Of a stretch of DNA of 5,705 nt, positions 1-5,705 are shown piece after piece. The DNA lies in the NCBI GenBank assembly GCA_014377145.1, contig JACMQE010000274.1:1-5705 (forward strand), given 5' to 3'. The stretch's first letter is position 1. Every line of letters starts with the position of its first letter. The notes below the pieces were generated by a model, which worked only from the letters and a program-made list of their open reading frames with translations, ran no database searches and was not told where the DNA came from. The DNA comes from Glaciimonas sp. (GTDB lineage Bacteria; Pseudomonadota; Gammaproteobacteria; Burkholderiales; Burkholderiaceae). The translations under genes were made by a program, and so were the position numbers.

Positions 1-404
1 AGATCGTCCGGTTCGAGACCCGTCAGGTTGCGGAAGTGCGCCTGCGCTGCAACCTGCATGCCTTGCGCCCTGGCAAGGCCGGCATGGGCTTCGGCCAGCC
101 GCGCGTGCGCCTGCGAAACGTCGGTGCTGGGGCTCTCGCCCGCACGGAACTTGAGCTTTGCCTGGCGTTCGATCTCGGTCGTCTGGGCCAGCAGGCGCTG
201 CCACGACGATACCATGATCGTCGCCGCCAGCACGTCGCCATAGGCAGCGGCGACAGCGGCAGCAAGATCGCCGCGCGCGTTGATGCGACCGGCCTCGGCG
301 ATCGCAAGCCCGGCACGGGCCTGTGCCGCTGCGGCGGACACGCGCCCGCCGGTGAACAACGACTGTTCGATCGACGCCTGGGCGCTAAAGGGCGTCACAT
401 CGCG
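1..404 (-). CDS. TolC-family outer membrane efflux protein, internal fragment (partial at both ends)
   Basis: The minus strand is open without a stop from 404 to the left edge; the first upstream stop is the TGA at 405-407. The translation contains SIEQSLFTGGRVSAAAAQAR, then an Ala-rich helical stretch with AYGDVLAAT, then KFRAGESPSTDVSQAHARLA, ending HFRNLTGLEPDDL at the edge. These match the TolC/NodT outer membrane factor pattern: the (L/I)FTGGR strand-to-helix turn, long alpha-barrel helices, and the 'F..GE...TDV.QA.ARL' repeat with 'L.G..P'. Such proteins form the outer membrane channel of tripartite efflux pumps or type I secretion systems. No start codon is visible, and the N-terminal third, including the signal peptide, is missing at the junction near 385-405. 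Base composition and strongly GC-ending codons differ sharply from everything to the right, suggesting an alphaproteobacterial-type source (inference). The substrate cannot be told. Family assignment is fairly sure; whether the gene is functional is unknown. Confidence 0.75.
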
Positions 405-405
405 T
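385..405. other. Compositional junction between two unlike DNA segments
   Basis: Within about 20 bases the sequence changes from GC-rich DNA coding for a TolC-type protein on the minus strand to AT-richer DNA coding for a TPM-domain protein on the plus strand. Neither gene has its N-terminal part here: both are cut at the same point and head-on. The bases around 384-405 can be read as plausible protein in either gene (minus DVTPFSAQAS, plus KGVTSRQRA), so the exact breakpoint is not resolvable to a base. No transposon end, target duplication or tRNA lies at the joint. Confidence 0.6.
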
Positions 406-703
406 CAACGTGCGCATGAACTTTTTTCACATTACCGGGTTTGGGATACCGAGGAAAATAACGGCGTTTTGCTGTACGTGAATCTTGCGAATCATACAGT
501 TGATATTCTCACCCGTCGGCCGTGCAATACCATCTGCCGAGTGGCAGGCGGTGTATCACAATATGATGCGAGAATTTTCCAATGACAATTTCCACGACAG
601 TACACTAGCCGCACTGGAACAATTGAACTGATTACTGAAGGCACATTTCCCGGATAAAGACGACAAGCGCAGTGAATTATCGAATCGACTGATGATGCTT
701 TAA
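397..703 (+). pseudogene. TPM-domain protein (TLP18.3/Psb32/MOLO-1 type), C-terminal remnant
   Basis: Frame 1 reads TSRQRAHELFSHYRVWDTEE followed by NNGVLLYVNLANHTVDIL. This is the hallmark of bacterial TPM-domain proteins ('RA.E.F....VWDTE.NNGVLIY...AD..VEI..DR.I'). At about 511-521 the frame shifts: the matching continuation RAIPSAEWQAVYHNMMREFS lies one frame over (521 onward). That frame then meets an in-frame TGA at 629-631, and the expected C-terminus resumes as LLKAHFPDKDDKRSELSNR with a TAA at 701-703. About 75 N-terminal residues expected for a protein of roughly 170 residues are missing at the junction near 395. The family is generally a small periplasmic or membrane-associated domain with no firmly established role in this form. 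With a lost 5' end, a frameshift and a nonsense codon, the gene cannot make its protein. It converges with the dacB remnant at 848-2301. Confidence 0.8.
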
Positions 704-705
704 AT

Positions 706-718
706 CCGCTTTGAGCGG
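706..718 (+). other. Small hairpin just after the TPM remnant
   Basis: CCGCT-TTG-AGCGG forms a perfect 5-bp stem with a 3-base loop, three bases after the TAA of the TPM remnant. No T-run follows, so it is at most a weak terminator or RNA 3'-end structure. A stem this short can arise by chance. Confidence 0.25.
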
Positions 719-780
719 CATACCCGGCTACTTCATTGATAGGTAATCCGGAAAGATAATTCTGGCAATGAATCGCACCG

Positions 781-829
781 AAGAAGAACGTTTTACGATC
801 AAATTATCGTAGAAATCTCCTTCTTTTTT
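781..829 (+). terminator. Possible intrinsic terminator between converging genes
   Basis: TACGAT at 794-799 pairs with ATCGTA at 806-811 around a 6-base loop. An outer AAGAAG at 781-786 can pair with CTTCTT at 820-825, and a run of six T follows at 824-829. Position fits: it sits in the 145-base gap between the converging TPM and dacB remnants. The stem is AT-rich and interrupted, so termination strength would be modest. This is inferred from structure alone. Confidence 0.3.
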
Positions 830-847
830 CAATATGTCTGGCAACCC

Positions 848-2301
848 TCAACCATTCGCATAAATCCAATGCAACAATACATCCTGGGTTTTCTTGCCCT
901 GCACTGCATTGCCATGATTAATTAAGCATACGACGATGTAATATTTATCCAAAGCAGCCAACACATAACCTGCAATTGCACTCACGTCGTTGAGGGTACC
1001 GGTTTTTATATGCGCCTGCCCTGCAACTCCCTGCCCCTTTAACCGATCGCGCATGGTGCCATCAAAGCCCACCAGCGACATTGATGATATAAATTCTGGC
1101 ATCGTCGGTGAATGATAGGCGGCGACAAGAATGTGCCCCATCGTTTGCGCCGAAATAAGTTCATTGCGTGATAGGCCCGAGCCATTTTCGATGACTAGAT
1201 CGCTTGCGTCTGTACACTTGCTGGCAAGCCAGCTTTGGATCACGCGTGTGCCACGTTCTGGCGTCGCAGGCATTTGCAGGATATCGGCGGCGATCGTCAG
1301 TATTACCTGACGTGCCATCACGTTATTGCTATATTTATTAACGTCACAGATTATCTCCGATAGCGCCACCGAATTCCACTCGGCAATAAAACGTGTGCCA
1401 ACCGGGACGATACCGGACTTGACTGTACCACTCAACGTGCCGCCAAGATTGCTCTACATTTGTCGTAACAATGCGCCGAAATATTGCGATGAACCCATTT
1501 GGTAGGGATTGAGGTACCAGTTTTTTCACCGCAGGATGCAGGCAAGCCAACATTGAAACTGGCACCATTCTCGTCAAATGTTGCTAGCAATTTTCTTGCC
1601 AATCACCGCACATGCCCTTGCCCGCAAGCGGTGGAATGACCGTCTAGCCAGCGATCGGCGGATCGAATATGACGCGAAGCAGCTCTGTAGATTCATCCGG
1701 CATAAACTGAAAATTCAGTATTTTGTAATTAAGCAGCAATGCATCGGGACCGACGTTGTAAGGTTTTAATGGTTCACCGTCACATAACGACGGATCGAAA
1801 GTATTTTCTTCAAACATACTACGATCCAGCACAATGTTCCCGCGAATATCGCGAATGCCTTTAACGCGAATCTGGCGCAAAAATAACCAGAAATTCTCTA
1901 ATACCAGTTTCGGACCACCCCCCCTTAAAAACCAAATCGTCTTGCAAAGTGTTGCCGATCTGCTGACCGTCGGTATAGACAATTGTCTTCCAGCTATAGG
2001 TTGGCCCCAACAACTCCAATTCAGCATCAGTCGTGACCAGCTTCATGTTCGAAGTAGGACTGAAAGGTATATTAATATTGTTGGCGGTAAGAACTTTGCC
2101 TCCAGCAGCAACTTCTTGCACATATATGCCGACATTTTGCGATAGGATAGCAGCCTCTTGCAGCGCTGCGGCCACCGAAAGCGGCAATGGTGATAATAAT
2201 TGCGCCATCACTGCTTGTGCGTGACTAAATGCGTAAGGCAATAAGAAGACAGAGGAAAGGAGGAGCGCGCTAATGGCAATAGTATAAAGTTTGTTCGGCA
2301 T
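848..2301 (-). pseudogene. dacB: D-alanyl-D-alanine carboxypeptidase/endopeptidase (PBP4, peptidase S13), decayed
   Basis: Intact members are periplasmic serine enzymes that trim or cleave peptidoglycan cross-links. Translation from ATG at 2299-2301 (alternative 2305-2307) begins MPNKLYTIAISALLLSSVFL, a clear signal peptide. All three penicillin-binding motifs are present: SxxK as SNMK in FSPTSNMKLVTT, SxN in NKYSNNVMARQ, and KTG in HIKTGTLNDVSAIAGYV; NGSGLSRNE is also typical. The coding sequence spans three frames. A frameshift lies at the C7 run 1918-1924, where the expected GGGDPKL is disrupted. A second is at 1591-1594 (expected WQEKLLATFDE), and a third is near 1520 (expected EKTWYLNPY). 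Two in-frame TAG codons occur where Trp is expected: 1644-1646 (after FDPPIAG) and 1454-1456 (after GALLRQM). Overall length, about 485 codons, is close to family size (E. coli DacB is 477). The protein ends WIYANG with TGA at 848-850. No good ribosome binding site is visible. Identity is confident; five lesions make function very unlikely. Confidence 0.9.
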
Positions 2302-3068
2302 GAGCATCAGGAAGAAAGAGGATCGTGTCGGATTATTTCACGCGATCAATATGACCTACGAATACGCTATTGAAGCCGAACAAATTGATTTTTAAAAGTA
2401 GAAACACATACAGACAAGCATATTTTTTTAGAATTTACCAAACATGTCCCAGCAACGGCTCACCAAAATCTGCTCACGAAGACAGCACGCTAGTCCTGCT
2501 AAGAAAACATAACGCTGATAGACGATTTTGCATATTCCTATTTCTCTGGTCATACAGCGATATCGTGTACAAACAAGCGCTTTTTGCAGCAAGATAACAA
2601 AACGCCTCAATTAATAATTCTATTGTTGGCGAGTAGGGATAAAAATCTGTCCCTTTAAATCAGTACGGCTATTACTTTAAGCAAAAGTATCGCTAGCAAG
2701 GCACTAGTAGCAGCCCAAGCGTACATAAACTACCATGGACAACTTTAGAATGTACCGAGACTTCGGCAAAGGGTATCAACCCACACAAGGCCATAGGTAC
2801 AAGGTACAAGCAAAATCAAGTTTATGAGGATCAGATGTTGCATGGCTATCTCCGACTTTCATTATGCCTTGAGTATAATCGACGATAAACAAGACGCAAG
2901 GTTGGATTCGGTTATACGCTGGCTAAGGGTGGATATAAATTGGTATTTCATAAATGAGAGCGGTTGCCGATATCGCATTAAAACTTATTCAATTGTTGTG
3001 ATAAAAACAACATAAACAGCCTCCCCTAGACGTTCCATTTATTTCTCATGCCATGCTGCACAATTTTC
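2302..3068. other. Gene-poor AT-rich region
   Basis: No convincing coding sequence is present on either strand. The longest plus-strand ORFs (2370-2597 and 2824-3015) have no ribosome binding site, no recognisable domain and low-complexity AT-driven composition. A 31-codon frame at 2300-2395 (MSIRKKEDRVGLFHAINMTY...) overlaps the dacB start divergently and also lacks a ribosome site. Minor structures are a tandem GGTACAA duplication at 2796-2809 and a GGGT/ACCC mini-hairpin at 2771-2782. The region should contain any dacB promoter reading leftward, but I could not pick out a strong one. It may be the eroded remains of former genes. Confidence 0.5.
2637..2650 (+). repeat. Left copy of a 14-base inverted repeat
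   Basis: GGATAAAAATCTGT here is the exact reverse complement of ACAGATTTTTATCC at 3248-3261. The copy also sits in a local partial palindrome, GGGA-TAAAAATCTG-TCCC, at 2636-2653. A 14-base exact match in inverse orientation is only mildly unexpected in an AT-rich window. The pair could be terminal repeats of a small, non-coding mobile element remnant about 625 bp long, but no flanking target duplication is visible. Confidence 0.4.
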
Positions 3069-3097
3069 TTGACCGCAGTTTGCGGCATTATTAACAT
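3069..3097 (+). promoter_or_regulatory. Candidate sigma70 promoter upstream of the structured element
   Basis: TTGACC at 3069-3074 (five of six matches to TTGACA) is followed, after 17 bases, by TAACAT at 3092-3097 (four of six matches to TATAAT). Transcription would begin near 3104, just ahead of the GC-rich hairpin element at 3115-3205. A small CCGCA-GTT-TGCGG palindrome at 3073-3085 sits in the spacer and could be an operator or chance. Such matches are common in AT-rich DNA, so this is a weak prediction. Confidence 0.35.
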
Positions 3098-3114
3098 CCG
3101 TTTGTTTTCATTTT

Positions 3115-3156
3115 ATGGAGCCCCATTCATGGGCACTTTACGTCTCGGCGAGATAA
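3115..3156 (+). other. Possible 13-residue leader peptide inside the structured element
   Basis: ATG at 3115 opens a frame reading MEPHSWALYVSAR, with TAA at 3154-3156 falling inside the 8-bp stem (3147-3154). Ribosomes reaching this stop would block that stem and favour the alternative hairpin 3179-3193. Known MgtA leaders of enterobacteria carry a short, proline-rich peptide (MgtL, starting MEP). The resemblance here is limited to the first three residues and to position upstream of an Mg2+ transporter. There is no visible ribosome binding site, so translation is doubtful. Confidence 0.2.
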
Positions 3157-3205
3157 TGCAGGCTTCCCCTGCCGCCATCTCGCCTTAGGCGAGTGATAGT
3201 ATCTC
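3115..3205 (+). promoter_or_regulatory. Structured, GC-rich leader-like element with alternative hairpins; possible cis-regulatory RNA
   Basis: This compact GC-rich block stands out from AT-rich surroundings. First, GCCC at 3120-3123 pairs with GGGC at 3131-3134. Next, GGCGAGAT at 3147-3154 pairs perfectly over 8 bp with ATCTCGCC at 3177-3184, enclosing an inner 5-bp hairpin, GCAGG 3158-3162 with CCTGC 3168-3172. The same CTCGCC (3179-3184) can instead pair with GGCGAG at 3188-3193 in a 6-bp hairpin with loop TTA, so the two stems exclude each other. A further ATCTC at 3201-3205 repeats part of the strand. This competing-stem layout is typical of riboswitch-like or attenuator leaders. No T-run follows, so it is not a simple terminator. 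I do not recognise it as a named riboswitch class. It lies about 540 bases upstream of the Mg2+ ATPase start, so it may belong to a lost gene instead. Confidence 0.45.
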
Positions 3206-3247
3206 AATGATTGGAACATGCGATGCAGCAATACGTGTGTTCTGACT

Positions 3248-3261
3248 ACAGATTTTTATCC
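3248..3261 (-). repeat. Right copy of a 14-base inverted repeat
   Basis: ACAGATTTTTATCC is the exact reverse complement of 2637-2650, with 597 bases between the copies. The match does not extend at either end. It lies just before a short hydrophobic ORF starting at 3262. See the left copy for interpretation. Confidence 0.4.
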
Positions 3262-3517
3262 ATGACATGGACATTAACAATTACCCGCACGATTGCTTTA
3301 GCTCTATCGTGCATATTCGTCCCGTCCACATTGGAAACTGATAGATGTTGAAAAAACGTTGCAGATTGTTGTTGCAGGTCATGCGCTACTATCCCGTTTG
3401 TTCCGTAAACCAAATGACAAAGTTGTGCAGGTTAAACTTATAGCGGGCTACAAACGCTATCTAGGTGGTGAGTGCAAATGCCGTTCCTCCCCATTAATGA
3501 CAGGCCGTGAGCTTTAG
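3262..3517 (+). pseudogene. Possible decayed small secreted or membrane protein ORF, unrecognised
   Basis: ATG at 3262 reads MTWTLTITRTIALALSCIFV and stops at TGA 3349-3351 (29 residues). The peptide is hydrophobic with a basic residue near the front, resembling a signal sequence. A neighbouring frame, open from 3302 to the TAG at 3515-3517, continues with KLIDVEKTLQIVVAGHALLS and later VKLIAGYKRYLGG, and has no start codon of its own near its beginning. One frameshift in the shared stretch 3302-3348 would join them into a protein of about 84 residues. I recognise no family. No ribosome binding site is visible before 3262. It could equally be noncoding DNA that is open by chance. Confidence 0.2.
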
Positions 3518-3570
3518 CAGTTAGTCTAAGTATGGTAATCCTTAAAATCTTCGAAAAATAAAAGCGTACA

Positions 3571-3606
3571 TTGACAACCCATCATTGGTTGAGGATGTAT
3601 TGTCAA
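3571..3606. promoter_or_regulatory. TTGACAA/TTGTCAA inverted repeat, operator or promoter candidate upstream of mgtA
   Basis: TTGACAA at 3571-3577 and TTGTCAA at 3600-3606 form a perfect 7-bp inverted repeat, with CATC 3580-3583 and GATG 3594-3597 also able to pair inside. An alternative small hairpin, CAACC 3575-3579 with GGTTG 3587-3591, overlaps it. Both strands thus carry a consensus -35 hexamer (TTGACA). No good -10 sits 17 bases downstream on the plus strand (GATGTA at 3594-3599). It lies 136-171 bases before the mgtA start and could be a regulator-binding site or a hairpin in the leader RNA. Confidence 0.35.
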
Positions 3607-3659
3607 GATAGAGATTTTAGTGATGATTTTTCAATATACTTAAGCGTCGTTAATGTGGA

Positions 3660-3690
3660 TTAAACCTCCTTAAACATGCCAGATTAGACT
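3660..3690 (+). promoter_or_regulatory. PhoP-box-like direct repeat with candidate -10 upstream of mgtA
   Basis: TTAAAC is repeated at 3660-3665 and 3670-3675. On the minus strand this reads TGTTTAAGGAGGTTTA, two GTTTA half-sites of the type bound by PhoP, the Mg2+-responsive regulator that controls mgtA in enterobacteria. The half-sites are 10 bases apart, whereas the canonical PhoP box uses 11, and the orientation is reversed relative to mgtA. A possible -10, TAGACT, follows at 3685-3690, which would start transcription near 3697 and give a leader of about 45 bases. The repeat is seen directly; the regulator is inference. Confidence 0.35.
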
Positions 3691-3741
3691 ATCCGATCGC
3701 TTCAACGAAGGCCGAGAATATACAGAAAAAAGAAGAACATC

Positions 3742-5705
3742 ATGAATCTAAATCTCTTGAAAGATAGCTTCATCAGATTTGTCGATGCGCATGGTATGAA
3801 CCGACATTTTCGCCGTTTTAGTGACGATATGTTTAGCAGTACACGGACCCCTAATGAAGTTCCTCCAACACTCGCTCAGCATTTGCTAAGCGCAGCCCGG
3901 GTTGAACTGCCGGTATTGCTCGACCAGTTACAAAGCCGCAGCGATGGCTTGACGGATGCTGAAGCCGATGCAATCCGACTGTTGGTTGGCCCAAACGAAG
4001 TCGAGCACGAAAAGCCAATGCCATGGTGGGCGCATTTCTGGCAATGCTATAAGAATCCATTTAATCTGCTGCTCACTATGTTGGCTGCTGTGTCATTTGC
4101 GACCGAAGATATGAAGGCCACCGTCGTGATTGGCACGATGGTAGTGCTAGCAACGCTGATGCGTTTCGTCCAGGAATCGCGTTCTAACAATGCGGCCGAT
4201 AAACTGAAGGAGATGGTCAGTAATACCGCCACCGTGCTGCGTCACGATCCGGCTGCGGATATTGCCGCTGAAGCGCTGCGCTATTTCGACGTCACCTTGC
4301 ATACAGAAGGTGCGCGGCGGATTGAATTGGCCGTCAAAAAACTGGTCCCCGGCGATATCGTACAGCTTTCCGCTGGTGATATGATCCCGGCTGACTTGCG
4401 TTTATTGACTGCCAAAGACCTGTTTATCAGCCAGGCAGCGATGACTGGCGAATCGCTGCCAGTGGAAAAATTCATCGTCCATCGTGGCGACGATACCGGT
4501 AATCCGCTAGAGCTGGACAATCTTTGCTTCATGGGTACCAACGTTATCAGTGGATCGGCCACCGCGATTGTCGTCACCATCGGCAATCAAACTTATTTTG
4601 GCGCACTAGCTGAACGCGTCACCACCATTGACCGCACCCCGACTGCGTTTCAGTTGGGCGTCAACAAAGTCAGCTGGTTATTGATTCGTTTCATGATGAT
4701 CATGTCGCCCATCGTATTTTTTCTGAATGGATTCACCAAGGGCAATTGGATTGAGGCATTTTTATTTGGGCTGTCGGTCGCCGTCGGCTTGACACCGGAA
4801 ATGCTGCCGATGATTGTCACCTCGACGCTGGCCAGGGGCGCAGTTGCGCTGTCACGCAAAAAAGTGATCGTGAAACGTCTTGATGCAATTCAGAATTTTG
4901 GCGCGATGGATGTACTGTGTACCGATAAAACTGGCACGCTGACACAAGACAAAATTTTTCTGGAGCGTCATACCGACATTCTTGGGAAACAAAATGATCT
5001 GGTACTGGAATATGCTTATTTAAACAGCCACTATCAAACCGGCCTCAAAAATCTACTGGATATTGCAGTCCTTGACCATGCCGAACTTCAGCGTGAAATG
5101 GCATTGGCATCTGCGTATAGCAAGGTCGATGAAATCCCGTTCGACTTCCAGCGCCGCCGCATGTCGGTCGTAGTCAGTAAAAACGAAGACCATCATGAAT
5201 TGATTTGCAAAGGTGCGGTCGAAGAAATCATCTCGGTCTGTACTCACGCTCGCCAAAATGGCACTGTCGTGCCTTTTAGCGCGGAGTTGCTCAAGGAAAT
5301 CCACGATACAACTGCCAGCCTAAATGCAGAAGGTCTGCGCGTCGTTGCAGTTGCAGCCAAAGACTTGCCACCGACCAAGGAAATATATGGCGTTGCCGAT
5401 GAATCGGATCTGGTACTGATCGGTTATATTGCGTTCCTTGATCCGCTGAAAGAATCAACGAAGCCCGCTTTAAACGCACTAAAAAAATACGGTATTAGCG
5501 TTAAAATTCTAACCGGCGACAACCAATTAGTAACAGCTAAAATCTGTCATCAGGTCGGATTCACTGTTGACGGAATGTTGCTGGGTTCAGATGTCGAAAA
5601 AATGAGCGATGAGGACCTCGCAATTGCGGTGGAAAAAACCACGGTATTTGCCAAACTCAGTCCAGACCATAAAGAACGCATCGTGCGTAGATTGCATGAA
5701 AATGG
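3742..5705 (+). CDS. mgtA: Magnesium-translocating P-type ATPase (P3B), N-terminal 654 residues, runs off the right edge
   Basis: This inner-membrane pump imports Mg2+ using ATP. Translation from ATG 3742 (MNLNLLKDSFIRFVDAHGMN) is open to the edge. Two N-terminal membrane hairpins are visible (about 106-143), then the actuator domain with TGES at 235-238. Membrane segments at about 312-330 and 336-365 carry the MgtA-type ion-site signature GLTPEMLPMIVTS (TPEMLP 351-356). The phosphorylation site DKTGT is at 395-399 (Asp395), the nucleotide-binding KGA at 490-492, and TGDN at 591-594, followed by FAKLSPDHKERIV. All catalytic residues seen are intact. The family is about 900 residues; the distal P-domain and last six membrane segments lie beyond the window. 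The start is preceded only by a weak purine stretch (AGAAGAA), but no upstream in-frame start looks better. Unlike both broken genes to the left, it has no lesion. Its upstream region carries operator-like repeats at 3571-3606 and 3660-3676, so regulation by Mg2+ is plausible. Confidence 0.95.
   Translation, partial: MNLNLLKDSFIRFVDAHGMNRHFRRFSDDMFSSTRTPNEVPPTLAQHLLSAARVELPVLLDQLQSRSDGLTDAEADAIRLLVGPNEVEHEKPMPWWAHFWQCYKNPFNLLLTMLAAVSFATEDMKATVVIGTMVVLATLMRFVQESRSNNAADKLKEMVSNTATVLRHDPAADIAAEALRYFDVTLHTEGARRIELAVKKLVPGDIVQLSAGDMIPADLRLLTAKDLFISQAAMTGESLPVEKFIVHRGDDTGNPLELDNLCFMGTNVISGSATAIVVTIGNQTYFGALAERVTTIDRTPTAFQLGVNKVSWLLIRFMMIMSPIVFFLNGFTKGNWIEAFLFGLSVAVGLTPEMLPMIVTSTLARGAVALSRKKVIVKRLDAIQNFGAMDVLCTDKTGTLTQDKIFLERHTDILGKQNDLVLEYAYLNSHYQTGLKNLLDIAVLDHAELQREMALASAYSKVDEIPFDFQRRRMSVVVSKNEDHHELICKGAVEEIISVCTHARQNGTVVPFSAELLKEIHDTTASLNAEGLRVVAVAAKDLPPTKEIYGVADESDLVLIGYIAFLDPLKESTKPALNALKKYGISVKILTGDNQLVTAKICHQVGFTVDGMLLGSDVEKMSDEDLAIAVEKTTVFAKLSPDHKERIVRRLHEN

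Noticed and set aside
36..419. 127-codon plus-strand ORF in the GC-rich block, and the 97-codon minus-strand ORF at 23-316
   Set aside because: Both are out-of-frame shadows of the TolC-family reading frame. Their translations are Arg/Ala/Pro-rich without domain features, while the open minus-strand TolC frame matches a known family.
1454..1646. Two TAG codons both replacing Trp, suggesting TAG recoded as tryptophan
   Set aside because: Normal TGG is used for Trp throughout mgtA and elsewhere in dacB. Three independent frameshifts in the same gene point to decay, and TAG-for-Trp is not an established recoding.
2300..2395. 31-codon ORF (MSIRKKEDRVGLFHAINMTY...) overlapping the dacB start in the opposite direction
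   Set aside because: It is short, has no ribosome binding site, and partly antisense-overlaps the dacB start; chance is the simplest reading.
2796..2809. Tandem GGTACAA duplication as a CRISPR or functional iteron
   Set aside because: There are only two 7-base copies and no further units nearby; it is likely simple replication slippage.
2824..3015. 63-codon plus-strand ORF as a real gene
   Set aside because: There is no ribosome binding site, no recognisable domain and no clear secretion or membrane pattern, and the length is ordinary for AT-rich noncoding DNA.
3179..3193. CTCGCC-TTA-GGCGAG hairpin as an intrinsic terminator
   Set aside because: The bases after the stem are TGATAGTATCTC, without a T-run, so factor-independent termination is not supported.
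4047..5479. Several minus-strand ORFs opposite mgtA
   Set aside because: They are antisense shadows of a well-supported P-type ATPase frame, with no independent features.

Overview
The window reads as bacterial DNA made of two parts that do not belong together by composition. Bases 1 to about 395 are very GC-rich (roughly two thirds G+C). On the minus strand they encode an open, codon-biased internal piece of a TolC-family outer membrane efflux protein, of the kind seen in Alphaproteobacteria such as sphingomonads. From about 395 onward the DNA is much more AT-rich, and its genes look like those of a betaproteobacterium; Oxalobacteraceae in Burkholderiales is my best guess, from remembered protein resemblance rather than a search. 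The switch is abrupt and cuts genes on both sides, so it is either a recombination or transfer boundary or an assembly chimera.

Layout: (1) 1-404, minus strand, TolC-family fragment. (2) about 397-703, plus strand, the C-terminal half of a TPM-domain protein gene, broken by one frameshift and one in-frame TGA. (3) 704-847, a short gap with hairpins that may terminate the two converging genes. (4) 848-2301, minus strand, a full-length but dead dacB/PBP4-type D-alanyl-D-alanine carboxypeptidase/endopeptidase gene, with three frameshifts and two Trp-to-amber changes although all three catalytic motifs survive. (5) 2302-3741, about 1.4 kb with no convincing intact gene. It holds a 14-base inverted repeat pair 597 bases apart, a candidate sigma70 promoter, a compact GC-rich element able to form mutually exclusive hairpins, a possible decayed small secreted-protein ORF, a TTGACAA/TTGTCAA inverted repeat, and a PhoP-box-like direct repeat. 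(6) 3742 to the right edge, plus strand, an intact but edge-truncated mgtA-type magnesium-translocating P-type ATPase.

The neighbouring broken genes and the long gene-poor stretch suggest a chromosome segment undergoing gene decay, in which the Mg2+ importer has been kept. Low-quality assembly could explain some frameshifts but explains the substitution-type stop codons less well. The most interesting candidates for something undescribed are the possible RNA switch at about 3115-3205 and the operator-like repeats just upstream of mgtA. Neither is proven by this sequence alone.
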